A stretch of 64,000 nt of DNA from positions 62,001 through 126,000 of the forward strand of contig JADKJI010000016.1 in the NCBI GenBank assembly GCA_016721085.1, given 5' to 3'. The notes below the pieces were generated by a model. That model ran no database searches and was not told where the DNA came from. It saw only the letters and a program-made list of their open reading frames with translations. Origin of the DNA: Chitinophagaceae bacterium (lineage in GTDB: Bacteria > Bacteroidota > Bacteroidia > Chitinophagales > Chitinophagaceae). The stretch's first letter is position 1; each line of letters opens with the position of its first letter. Of this stretch, positions 50,451 to 58,578 are shown in pieces. Made by a program: the position numbers and the translations under genes.

Positions 50451-51785
50451 TCACTTCCCCAAAACAGAATCTCCCATTTTCAATAGCTCCTTAAAATCTT
50501 CCGTATTAAATCCATTTGTGAAATAGGCTTCCAACAAACCATAATGCCATTGACTTTTTTTGATTCTATGGGTTGCTCCATTAAATACAATAAGTTTGGA
50601 GTTGGAGTATTCTTTTATAAGTAGATTGGCACGACTTGAGCCAAAATCCTGATCTCCTGTATTCGCCCAAATCATCATTTCTCCTGCGTATTTTTCACGA
50701 TTTATGTTGAATGATGGAACTGAAATCTTTTTATTTTCATAAGCTTCCATAAAATCTGGAAGAAATTCAATCATAGATGCATACATAAGATTATAATCAT
50801 TTTCATTTGTTGGATGGTATTTAATTAGGTCGGCACCAATAAGTTCCCAAATCCTAACTCTTACTTCAAGGGTAGATGGCGATTGAAATATTTTTTTTAT
50901 TACAAATGAATTATTGGGAATGCTAAGCCTTTTCAAATGTTTCTTTATGTTTATCCAATTGCCTTCCTTTCTTAGAATTGAATTCTGTAATGCTGTATCC
51001 CCTTCTAGTCCAATTTTAAAGAGAAGCCAATTTAAGCCCGGTTCTATTTCTTTGTTTTTGTACAGTTCGTCATAGAGTCTTGCTCCATATACATTCGATT
51101 CATTAAAATTTTTTGCAAATGGCAAGTTCAATTGTAAGCAAAGATCAGGAGCGGAACTTGATTCTATCAATGCGCGACTTACATGCTCACTGTACTTATT
51201 CAAATATTGTTGTACAAGGAATCCCCCGCCAGAACCTCCTAAAACCATAATTTTCCCATCAGATGGAAGCAGTCCTTTTTGCTGCATATCCAATCGCACA
51301 GCTTCTATGTCCTCTACCTGTTGCTCGGAGCCATAGAGTTGAAGTGCTTTAGAAATATCAGTATTCCCTTTTGTGTCGAATAGTTCTGGAAAGATCGTGG
51401 GAGGCACTCCGCGATTTCCTATAATAACATACTGATTACTTTTGCCAATCACTTCATCAAATTCCTCAAAACCTGTACTGTCGCTAAATGGGCTTACTTT
51501 TTCCTGTTGATTATCGTATAATTGGAAAATTACTGGCCTCCCTTTTTTGAAATTTGGACTAAGAATATAAAAGCCGGTATAATTTCCTTTATTGGGATCC
51601 TTATGGTCGAGTGGTAGTTGTAAATAGATGTGACTTGTGTCTGGAGGCATATTATCATAATAGTTGCCAGATTGAAGTCTCGATGATGGCGGAGTCATAA
51701 AATCCTGATACTTTACAACAGAATATAGTAGTCCAATAAAAAACAGCAATAATAGTCCAACCTTGATTTTTCTTCTGAGTTTCAT
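50451..51785 (-). CDS. Membrane-anchored or exported alpha/beta hydrolase
   Basis: The 444-residue protein starts with KLRRKIK and a hydrophobic helix (VGLLLLFFIGLLYSVV), a signal anchor or uncleaved signal. It shows RPVIFQLYDN, IGNRGVPPTIFPE, IEAVRLDMQQKGL and the nucleophile elbow VLGGSGGGFLVQQY (Ser around 187), then a late GATHRIKKSQWH that supplies a candidate histidine. The layout resembles tripeptidyl-aminopeptidase-like S33 hydrolases. The substrate is unknown. The next gene upstream on the same strand is a flavin reductase 110 bases away. Confidence 0.8.
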   Translation of the reverse strand: MKLRRKIKVGLLLLFFIGLLYSVVKYQDFMTPPSSRLQSGNYYDNMPPDTSHIYLQLPLDHKDPNKGNYTGFYILSPNFKKGRPVIFQLYDNQQEKVSPFSDSTGFEEFDEVIGKSNQYVIIGNRGVPPTIFPELFDTKGNTDISKALQLYGSEQQVEDIEAVRLDMQQKGLLPSDGKIMVLGGSGGGFLVQQYLNKYSEHVSRALIESSSAPDLCLQLNLPFAKNFNESNVYGARLYDELYKNKEIEPGLNWLLFKIGLEGDTALQNSILRKEGNWINIKKHLKRLSIPNNSFVIKKIFQSPSTLEVRVRIWELIGADLIKYHPTNENDYNLMYASMIEFLPDFMEAYENKKISVPSFNINREKYAGEMMIWANTGDQDFGSSRANLLIKEYSNSKLIVFNGATHRIKKSQWHYGLLEAYFTNGFNTEDFKELLKMGDSVLGK

Positions 51786-51895
51786 AACCCTGAATTTTTC
51801 ATATCTGGCTTAATAGCTTTGAGAAAGATATGTTTTCAACTAAAGTACCCTATTTGCTCATATTCCAACCAATACTTACTTGAATGGTGTTTTAC

Positions 51896-52528
51896 TCAGT
51901 TGAATGGAGGTAATTGATCGGCTTTTGCATATGGAAATTGCGCAATTTTTGCAGGATGGTAATATGTTTCTAACCCTGAAACACTAATGATATTTGCTTT
52001 ATCTAATAGAATATTTCCATCCTCTGCTAATAATCCTTCTTCTAATTGAATAAGCTGTATAGCTCCAATAATAAGTCGGGTATTATTATGCTTGATGAAA
52101 ATCTCCTCTACGAATTTCAGGCCCATCTTCACGGGACTCTCTTTTACAAACGGAGCAATAAAACCTTCTGCATATTCTTCTGTTAACTGGCAGGCTGAAA
52201 ATTCTGAAACTTCAGGGTCGAACTTTGCTGAAGTATAATGAGCTCTTTCCACTATTTCTGTGCTCACTTGGTTAATAGTGTAATAGCCGTTTTCAATGAT
52301 ATTGCGATAGGTATCTCCAGATACGCCAACGGGTCTTTGAATAAAACCGATCAATGCTGGGTCTGCACCCAAATGTACAACAGAACTGAAAAGAGCCAGA
52401 TTCGTTTGCCCTTTTGAATTGATGGTTCCAATAAGGTTGGCAGGCTTAAAGCCACTGATACTATTGACAAGATTCGCCCTTTTAAAACGTTCCAGACTCT
52501 GCAACTCTTGTAAATCGATTGTTCGCAT
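51896..52528 (-). CDS. Flavin reductase-like FMN-binding split-barrel protein
   Basis: The 210-residue protein has the split-barrel pattern of the flavin reductase domain: ANLIGTINSKGQTNLALFSS, ADPALIGFIQRPVG, DTYRNIIENGYYTINQVS and a later VKMGLKFVEEIFI. The family binds FMN and reduces flavins or acts as an oxidoreductase. The second half (VSGLETYYHPAKIAQFPYAK) is the common end of a Bacteroidota subgroup. No partner monooxygenase is nearby, so the electron acceptor is unknown. Confidence 0.88.
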   Translation of the reverse strand: MRTIDLQELQSLERFKRANLVNSISGFKPANLIGTINSKGQTNLALFSSVVHLGADPALIGFIQRPVGVSGDTYRNIIENGYYTINQVSTEIVERAHYTSAKFDPEVSEFSACQLTEEYAEGFIAPFVKESPVKMGLKFVEEIFIKHNNTRLIIGAIQLIQLEEGLLAEDGNILLDKANIISVSGLETYYHPAKIAQFPYAKADQLPPFN

Positions 52529-52580
52529 GTATTGTTTTTAGTAAATTCTAATGACTACAGAATTATTTAGCACCAGTTTC

Positions 52581-54617
52581 CTAATAACATTCCAGTTCTA
52601 CAATTGCTACCACTTTTTTAGGATGCCTGAAACTAAAACGAATGCCAGTGGTTTTTTGTTTAAGAAGCTCAATAGTATTTGTTGTGTTCCCGATTAATTT
52701 TATCGGTTTCCCTGCCTTGAAAGCAAATGGTATCCATTGGTCCCCTTTTCGGTACTCAAGTGAATAAGTTTCTGGTAAATCGAATCTCTTCCCATCAGAG
52801 TATAGACTTAGATTAACTGAAGCAATTTCTCTTTCTTTTCCAAAATCCAATGCATACCAATCCGATTCGTTAAACGTGCTATCGGTAGACCAATAATTAC
52901 TGATTTCTTTGAAATACCATTTCTTGCCATCTATTGCCTGAAATAAAGTATCAGTTACTGTATTTACAGAAGCTGAAGGGGAGGGATATCCTTTTTCCCA
53001 GATATTCAATGCGAAGTTCTCCTTCTCGTCAGGATTTGCTTTTAAAATTGGTGCGCCAATCTCAACTTGAACACTTGATTGATCAGATGCGCTAACAACA
53101 CTCTTTCCATCTACTATAACAGTAAGTCCCTTTCCGAATTTATACTTTTTGCCTTCTTTGTCATACACAACAGAAAGAGTATGTCCATGATATTGTAGAT
53201 TGCTTATGAAAAAATATTTGATGGAGCTGTCAATTAATGGATGTATAGTCAGTGTATTTCCTGATGAAGGTTGAATACCGCATAAGCCAGATATTACCAG
53301 GTCATTGTAGGAAGAATGATTATAATGATTGCTCCAATAGAAGTAAACTATCGGCCCTCCTTTATTTGGTTCGTAATTCTCAACAAGATTGATGGTTCCA
53401 TTTGGAAGAATATGCTGTTGTGTAAACAGACGAAGTTGTTTAACATAGTCAGAATTACTCACTACATCCTGTTTGTAATTTTGCAGAAGATTTCCCATTG
53501 CATGAATCGCCTGACTTGACTGATAGGGCCAGCTAGGGCCGTTCCATTGACTTCCGGGTTTGCCAAAGCTGAATGTGAATTGTTTGAAATAATATTGATA
53601 TGACGGTTCATTGGTTCTTAACCCATATTTTCCAAGCAGGTATGTTGTATCAATAACATGTTTCCATGCCGCATTGTATTTTGGTGATGAATCTGGCAGA
53701 TTGAAATACCAGGGAGCCATTCCTGCAAGTTCCCTTCCTCTTATAAAATCCCAATAATGTACATATTGGTTGTCTTGTTTATAACGATCTACAAAATGCT
53801 GCATGGAATCATTCCATAATTTTTGCAAAATGTTTGTCTTGATCTCAGCTGCTTTTTGCAAATACTCTTTGCTGGTTTCTGTATCACCTTTTAATGCTGC
53901 AATTCTTGAAATAGCCAATGCATTTCCATACATATAGCTATTAATAGTTGGTCTGAAAGCCTCACCACCTGCAAAACCGTCCTTCCCACCAGATGCATCA
54001 ATACTTGCTATTGTATATTCAGTTGCATCTGGCATTGCAGGTATATAATACAGCTGTTTTGAGGAATCATAATGATCATACCAGCCATTGAAGTGCCTTT
54101 TCATGCTATCTAAATGCTTTGTGAGAAAGCCAGCATCTCCATTAACCAGATATCGGGCATAAGCTGCATCTGCAATACTTTCACTATACTGGCGGTTGTT
54201 GCCACCATCCTGATATAGGTAATTAATATATCCATCCATAAACCGATTGTCTTTCAACCATCTTCCCTCATATATATGATGCATGCTGGCAGCATTGATT
54301 GTGCTATAAGGGTCAATATCCCAATCCATATCATTAATGAATTCGGTAGTTACGTATTTGTTTTGTCCAACATTCCGAATATGTGCTTTGTATAATTTCC
54401 AACGGTAATAATATACTTGTTCAATCTGCTTGTCGGAGCATTCGAAGAAGGGGATGTTTTCCTGATACCATTTTGCATCTTCTTTGAAGTATTCCTGAGC
54501 CAACTGAGAGCTATCCAATATTTTGTCAGCTTCGTTTTGCTTGCAAGAGGGCATCAACATGATAGTTATGGATGCAGCCAATAGATTGATGCTATATGTT
54601 TTTAGATTCAGCAGCAT
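52581..54617 (-). CDS. MGH1-like glycoside hydrolase lipoprotein with F5/8C-like C-terminus
   Basis: The 678-residue protein has a lipobox in TIMLMPSCKQ (Cys 25). Residues about 45-440 form an (alpha/alpha)6-barrel of the trehalase/MGH1 type, with FINDMDWDIDPYSTINAASM, GEAFRPTINSYMYGNALAIS and the later GSQWNGPSWPYQSSQAIHA and ENYEPNKGGP. A beta domain follows, and residues of about 565-678 (DWYALDFGKEREIASVNLSL, YSLEYRKGDQWIPF) resemble a discoidin/F5/8C carbohydrate-binding module. It is likely an alpha-glycosidase or rhamnosidase-like enzyme of the periplasm or surface. I cannot name the substrate. Confidence 0.87.
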   Translation of the reverse strand: MLLNLKTYSINLLAASITIMLMPSCKQNEADKILDSSQLAQEYFKEDAKWYQENIPFFECSDKQIEQVYYYRWKLYKAHIRNVGQNKYVTTEFINDMDWDIDPYSTINAASMHHIYEGRWLKDNRFMDGYINYLYQDGGNNRQYSESIADAAYARYLVNGDAGFLTKHLDSMKRHFNGWYDHYDSSKQLYYIPAMPDATEYTIASIDASGGKDGFAGGEAFRPTINSYMYGNALAISRIAALKGDTETSKEYLQKAAEIKTNILQKLWNDSMQHFVDRYKQDNQYVHYWDFIRGRELAGMAPWYFNLPDSSPKYNAAWKHVIDTTYLLGKYGLRTNEPSYQYYFKQFTFSFGKPGSQWNGPSWPYQSSQAIHAMGNLLQNYKQDVVSNSDYVKQLRLFTQQHILPNGTINLVENYEPNKGGPIVYFYWSNHYNHSSYNDLVISGLCGIQPSSGNTLTIHPLIDSSIKYFFISNLQYHGHTLSVVYDKEGKKYKFGKGLTVIVDGKSVVSASDQSSVQVEIGAPILKANPDEKENFALNIWEKGYPSPSASVNTVTDTLFQAIDGKKWYFKEISNYWSTDSTFNESDWYALDFGKEREIASVNLSLYSDGKRFDLPETYSLEYRKGDQWIPFAFKAGKPIKLIGNTTNTIELLKQKTTGIRFSFRHPKKVVAIVELECY

Positions 54618-54815
54618 TGAAGGAAGTTTAGTATGTATAAAATCCTAAATATTTGCCAATTAGAATGGATACTAATATACACATAAATCGATGGAGAATA
54701 TGGGTTGAAGGATCTGGTAAATGAATTTGTTAATAGAATCCCAGAATTGACATGTCAAGGCCAATTTCTTTATCAACGGTTATTATTCATCAGGATAATT
54801 TTTAATCTTGCATTT

Positions 54816-55256
54816 ATGAAGAGTATTGGTAAACCAGGATTATTTGCACTGCTGTTGCTTATTGTTATTATACCTTTTATCATTTACAAGATAAATTGGT
54901 TGGCAGGTTCTGAAAAGGCGGTAGGAAAAATGGGGTTTAAGGGTAAGACCCAAACCGGGCAATACGTGCACAATTACTCAGTGATCTTTTTTAAAGTGGA
55001 TACCATTGAGTACTGGTTTAATGGGTTAGACAATGTTTTCTTTAAAGAAGGGGAGGAAGTGGCAATCAGGTATAATAGAAAGAACCCCTATGAAGCAAAG
55101 ATCGATTCATTTGTTTCTATATGGGGAGATACACTTGTCTATGGAGGTATCCCTATAGCAATACTTATAGTGGTATTCCTTCATCCTCATATCATCAGAA
55201 AGGGATCAAGGTTTATTATACAAAAGAAAATGCCTTTTATCCAGTTAATGGAATAA
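54816..55256 (+). CDS. DUF3592-like membrane protein
   Basis: I choose the ATG at 54816, since the upstream 37 codons have no typical features and the new N-terminus MKSIGKPGLF leads straight into a membrane helix (LFALLLLIVIIPFIIYKI). A soluble beta-rich domain follows (TQTGQYVHNYSVIFFKVDTI, FFKEGEEVAIRYNRKNPYEA), then a second helix (YGGIPIAILIVVFLHPHII). YNRKNPYEA is the usual DUF3592 ending. The function is unknown. It converges with the next gene, 35 bases away. Confidence 0.75.
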   Translation: MKSIGKPGLFALLLLIVIIPFIIYKINWLAGSEKAVGKMGFKGKTQTGQYVHNYSVIFFKVDTIEYWFNGLDNVFFKEGEEVAIRYNRKNPYEAKIDSFVSIWGDTLVYGGIPIAILIVVFLHPHIIRKGSRFIIQKKMPFIQLME

Positions 55257-55291
55257 AGGCATTTTATGCTTGGCCTCTTAGTATTCAAAAG

Positions 55292-55729
55292 TTATTTCGA
55301 TGTGGTCTTTATTAAGAAATAATAAATGATAAAACTTGCTGAAAGACTTAATGCCATGATGCCGATGGAATGAATACCGAGTGGTTGTGTATAGTTTACA
55401 ATGAAAAGCCCTGCGCCTAATCCACCTAATAAGCAAGCCCATTTAATAGTGCTTTGTTGATCATTTTTAGGGGTTGTTTGTAATATGGAAGCAGCTACAC
55501 TTTCCTGTATCCCTTTATCTACAATTTTATGCTTTAGTCTATTATCAAAAAACATCTTCAATAAAGTAATAACAAAGATCATGAAGATTATTACTGTGCT
55601 GATTATTGATACAGATCGGAATATTTCTTCCGTGAAGTAGTATTGTTGTATCAGTTTCGTTTGTTGATCTTGTGCTGATACAGCCAACGAGATCGGTACT
55701 AAAGCAAGAAGGGCGATTATTTTTTTCAT
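55292..55729 (-). CDS. Small membrane protein of the sigma/anti-sigma operon
   Basis: The 145-residue product has a signal peptide ending VSAQ and three hydrophobic helices (SIISTVIIFMIFVITLLKMF, CLLGGLGAGLFIVNY, SIGIMALSLSASFIIYYFLI). I do not recognise a family. It follows the anti-sigma gene by 52 bases on the same strand and may be co-transcribed as a membrane partner or target of the sigma factor. Confidence 0.7.
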   Translation of the reverse strand: MKKIIALLALVPISLAVSAQDQQTKLIQQYYFTEEIFRSVSIISTVIIFMIFVITLLKMFFDNRLKHKIVDKGIQESVAASILQTTPKNDQQSTIKWACLLGGLGAGLFIVNYTQPLGIHSIGIMALSLSASFIIYYFLIKTTSK

Positions 55730-55781
55730 ATTTATTATGTTATTATCGATTAGACGAATTTGATTAGATATTGTTGCAGGT

Positions 55782-56237
55782 TTATAGGTGACGGAGTTTT
55801 TCTATTTTTTTGTCATATTCCCTTACCATATCTGCTATCAAAAGGAATAATAATACTAAGCCGCTAATAGTTATCAGGAAAAGAGTGATTTCGTTAGGAA
55901 TCTTTGATATATAAAGTAACTGCTTTCTAAAAAGGTAACATAGTATAAGGGCTGAAATGAAAACTAAGATGACAACTAAATTTCCTGATATTGCTCTTTT
56001 CTTAGCTTGTGTTTCTGTACTTCGTTCTGGCAAACTTTCCATTACTATATCCGTCAAATTGAATTGAAAGGTGGCAGCTGGTAATGATTCTACAGATTCT
56101 ATCATTTGAGAAATCATTTTTACCTGCGCTTCGCAGGAAGGACATTCCCTTAAATGCTCTTTGGCAGAAGGATGTTTTTCTATTCCTTCTATTGCAACAA
56201 GTTGAAGCATTTCTTCTGTTAGATGCATTGTTTTCAT
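55782..56237 (-). CDS. Membrane anti-sigma factor with zinc-finger-like motif
   Basis: The 151-residue protein has the ZAS-type pattern HLRECPSC (His-x3-Cys-x2-Cys, residues 28-35) near the N-terminus, followed by two membrane helices (LVVILVFISALILCYLF and ITLFLITISGLVLLFLLIA). Proteins of this kind hold an ECF sigma factor at the membrane until a signal releases it. Its start overlaps the sigma gene's stop by four bases (ATGA), which indicates translational coupling. Confidence 0.85.
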   Translation of the reverse strand: MKTMHLTEEMLQLVAIEGIEKHPSAKEHLRECPSCEAQVKMISQMIESVESLPAATFQFNLTDIVMESLPERSTETQAKKRAISGNLVVILVFISALILCYLFRKQLLYISKIPNEITLFLITISGLVLLFLLIADMVREYDKKIEKLRHL

Positions 56238-56845
56238 AACTCCTCTTTTTTATATTGTAATAAAAGGATGTCTTTCATTTTCTTCCTGGCTCTGAATAGA
56301 TAATTCTTTACAGTACCGGAAGGCAAATTGGTAATTGTCCCTATTTCCTCATAACTCAATGCTTCCTGATGATAAAGAGTAATAAGGGTTTTATACAATG
56401 GTGGTAATGAGTCGATGGCGGTAACCAGTATTTCCTGTCTTTCCTTTGTTAGTAATGCATGTTCGGCATCTGAGTTGTCAGACCGAAATTCAAAATTTTC
56501 ATTAAAAGCACCAGATTCTCCGTTTTCAGGATGGCTGGATGGCAAATCTGTTGTTGGGATCTTCTTCTTTTTCAGATAGTCAAAGCAGGTATTATAGGCA
56601 ATTTGTGCTACCCAGGTGCTGAGTTTGGATTGGAATTGGAAGCCAGATAATCGATTATAGGCTTTCAAGTAGATATCCTGCGCAAGGTCTTTTTGGTCTT
56701 CCGGGTTATTTATAAGCTTTAGAACTATGCTCGCCACTAACTTTTCTGTCAATTGGATGATAAAAGCAAATGCACGGTTGTCACCCTGCAAAACCTTCTG
56801 CACCAATTGCTTGTCAGTTAATAAATGGTCGCTTTTGTTGTTCAC
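56234..56845 (-). CDS. ECF-family RNA polymerase sigma factor
   Basis: The protein has sigma region 2 (NPEDQKDLAQDIYLKAYNRL, STWVAQIAYNTCFDYLKKKK) and region 4 (LPPLYKTLITLYHQ, EIGTITNLPSGTVKNYLFRA). I place the start at a GTG at 56845, giving 203 residues, because the open frame upstream to 56908 has no ATG and runs into a repeat element. It directs transcription of an envelope-stress or surface regulon under the adjacent anti-sigma. The signal is unknown. Confidence 0.88.
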   Translation of the reverse strand: MNNKSDHLLTDKQLVQKVLQGDNRAFAFIIQLTEKLVASIVLKLINNPEDQKDLAQDIYLKAYNRLSGFQFQSKLSTWVAQIAYNTCFDYLKKKKIPTTDLPSSHPENGESGAFNENFEFRSDNSDAEHALLTKERQEILVTAIDSLPPLYKTLITLYHQEALSYEEIGTITNLPSGTVKNYLFRARKKMKDILLLQYKKEEL

Positions 56846-56896
56846 TGCTGGGTTAGACGAGGGATCAGGTCTTTTGTTGCAGGGAAGGTAAGTAAA

Positions 56897-57001
56897 TTCA
56901 AAAGTCAAAAGTCAAAAGTCAAAATTGGGTGACAGTCTGATAATAATAAGGCTTTCCGAATTTCAGTTTTTTGACTTTTAACTTTTGACTTTTGAATTTC
57001 T
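56897..57001. repeat. AGTCAAAATTGGG hairpin element, copy 1
   Basis: Heptamers of AAAAGTC (56900-56930) are answered by inverted GACTTTT/AACTTTT repeats (56969-56996), with a centre GGGTGACAGTCTGATAATAA. A second copy with the same centre lies at 57898-57985. Confidence 0.75.
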
Positions 57002-57386
57002 AAGGAAACCTATTGTAACGATTTTTCGCCTGGATCTTATGAAAGAAATAATATGAAACTCCCACTACAATCAGGAACACCAATGGTGCTACTGCGTTAC
57101 TGAATGGGTCTCCAACGGCTAAGTGGGTGATGAAAGCTGAAGCAAATACTATTGCGAACCCAGCATAAGTGAAGTTTTTTATAATAGAAGGTACAAAAGG
57201 CAATGTCAAAACAATCGCCCCTGCAATTTTAGCGATTCCCAATTCTATCCTGAAGAAGGATGGGAAACCTAGATGTTGGAAGCCTTCAATAGCCTTGGGA
57301 TCCGTGAAGTAGGCAAAACCACTGAAAACCATCATAACACTTAAAAAACCCGTACTTATCCAATAAATTAACTTATTTCTTTTCAT
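57000..57386 (-). CDS. DoxX-like four-helix membrane protein
   Basis: The 128-residue protein has four membrane helices (IYWISTGFLSVMMVFSGFAY, then LGIAKIAGAIVLTLPFV, FAIVFASAFITHLAV and PLVFLIVVGVSYYFFH) and the DoxX-type opening with FSGFAYFTDPKAIEGFQHLG. Family members are linked to quinone or thiol redox and to oxidative stress, but their chemistry is unclear. It is divergent from an HxlR regulator, a common arrangement in which the regulator controls the membrane protein. Confidence 0.88.
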   Translation of the reverse strand: MKRNKLIYWISTGFLSVMMVFSGFAYFTDPKAIEGFQHLGFPSFFRIELGIAKIAGAIVLTLPFVPSIIKNFTYAGFAIVFASAFITHLAVGDPFSNAVAPLVFLIVVGVSYYFFHKIQAKNRYNRFP

Positions 57387-57437
57387 GTTTTACTATTTGA
57401 AAGCAAAGCTATACCTGATAGCTATACTTTCGTAACT

Positions 57438-57455
57438 ACTATACTATAGTATAGT
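57438..57455. promoter_or_regulatory. 18-base perfect palindrome, likely HxlR operator
   Basis: ACTATACTATAGTATAGT is a perfect palindrome in the 110-base region between the divergent DoxX and HxlR genes. Further half-sites (GCTATACTTT at 57421, GGTATACTTTGGTATAGTG at 57456-57474) flank it. HxlR proteins bind such palindromes near their own promoters. Confidence 0.75.
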
Positions 57456-57496
57456 GGTATACTTTGGTATAGTGACATTTATTAATAAATTTGAGT

Positions 57497-57859
57497 ATGG
57501 TTACATCGAAGCAATTACAAAAAGCACATAGTTGTGCAGCGGGTTTTGTTCTCGCAATAAATGATACCTTGAATGTCATAACTGGTAAATGGAAGCTTCC
57601 AATCATCGGCTCACTAATCTATGGAAAGAAGCGATTCAAAGAGCTGGAAAGGGAAATCCCTAAGATCACCCCCAGGATGCTATCTAAAGAATTGAAAGAT
57701 CTTGAGATGAATGGAATTGTAAAAAGAACTGTTTACGACACCACTCCTGTTACTGTTGAGTATGAAGTTACAGAAGCTGGTCGATCGCTTAAGTCTGTTC
57801 TGGATAAGATGGTAGAATGGGGTTTAGCTCATCGAAAGCAGGTTATGGGTAAGAAATAA
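57497..57859 (+). CDS. HxlR-family transcriptional regulator
   Basis: The 120-residue winged-helix protein starts at the ATG at 57497 (MVTSKQLQKAHSCAAGF). It has the HxlR signature DTLNVITGKWKLPIIGSLIY, KRFKELEREIPKITPRMLSKE and LKDLEMNGIVKRTVYD. Cys 13 lies near the position of the redox-sensing cysteine in related regulators (known for HypR and YodB), so a response to electrophiles or oxidants is possible. It probably represses itself and the divergent DoxX gene through the palindrome at 57438. Confidence 0.92.
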   Translation: MVTSKQLQKAHSCAAGFVLAINDTLNVITGKWKLPIIGSLIYGKKRFKELEREIPKITPRMLSKELKDLEMNGIVKRTVYDTTPVTVEYEVTEAGRSLKSVLDKMVEWGLAHRKQVMGKK

Positions 57860-57897
57860 GTGTATTTTGTGGCAATGAAGACAATTTAAGGCAATAA

Positions 57898-57985
57898 TCA
57901 AAAGTCAAAAGTCAAAATTGGGAGACAGTTTGATAATAGTCAGGCTCTTCGAATTTCAGTTTTTTACTTTTTGACTTTTTACTTT
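57898..57985. repeat. AGTCAAAATTGGG hairpin element, copy 2
   Basis: AAAAGTCAAAAGTCAAAATT followed by GGGAGACAGTTTGATAATAG matches the element at 56897 in order and sequence with scattered substitutions and an inverted GACTTTTT tail. Confidence 0.75.
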
Positions 57986-58091
57986 AATGACCTCCCTTTA
58001 AGTGTAAATTCAAACATTAACAGTCTGCCCATTTAATTAAGCCTACCTTACACGGCTTCCGGTAATTCTACTGTCGGCTAAATCATCAATT

Positions 58092-58496
58092 ATGTCAAAT
58101 CTTACACAGGTTGTTAACACAGAAAAGAACATGAAAACTTTAAAACAAGGAGTTCATGCTTCAGACCTGGATCAATTATTAAGCAGTACGGGCCCGTACA
58201 CCATTTTTGCGCCTACAGATATCGCTTTTGAGAAGTTGGATACCGGTACAATGTCGAACCTGCTTCACCCCGATAACAAAGCCAAACTGACCGACTTAAT
58301 GAATAATCATATCGTTAAGGGCAGATATAAGTATCACGATTTTAAAGATGGTGATATCCTTACAACTTTAAATGGCAGAACATTGGAAGTTGAAGTGAAG
58401 AATGGTGCTGTTCACATCGGAAAAATACAAGTATTAGTAAGGGAAGCGAAAATATCAAACGGTGTTATGCATGTTACAGACACTGTGATCGTATAA
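58092..58496 (+). CDS. Fasciclin (FAS1) domain protein
   Basis: The 134-residue protein is one FAS1 domain: LKQGVHASDLDQLLSSTGPY, TIFAPTDIAFEKL, the H2 segment LMNNHIVKGRYKYHDF and the end SNGVMHVTDTVIV. FAS1 domains mediate adhesion or bind small ligands. There is no signal peptide in this frame; an upstream start is not available, so the protein may be cytoplasmic or exported without a classical signal. It is followed by its own terminator. Confidence 0.92.
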   Translation: MSNLTQVVNTEKNMKTLKQGVHASDLDQLLSSTGPYTIFAPTDIAFEKLDTGTMSNLLHPDNKAKLTDLMNNHIVKGRYKYHDFKDGDILTTLNGRTLEVEVKNGAVHIGKIQVLVREAKISNGVMHVTDTVIV

Positions 58497-58520
58497 ATCC
58501 AAATATCTTCTATAGACGAG

Positions 58521-58553
58521 AATCACTCTGCGAAAGCGGGGTGATTTTTTTTA
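58521..58553. terminator. Rho-independent terminator after the fasciclin gene
   Basis: AATCACTCTGC and GCGGGGTGATT pair (with G-U pairs) around a GAAA loop, followed by a run of T. It lies between convergent genes. Confidence 0.8.
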
Positions 58554-58578
58554 CCGGGAAGGAGGGAAGATGTGTTTT

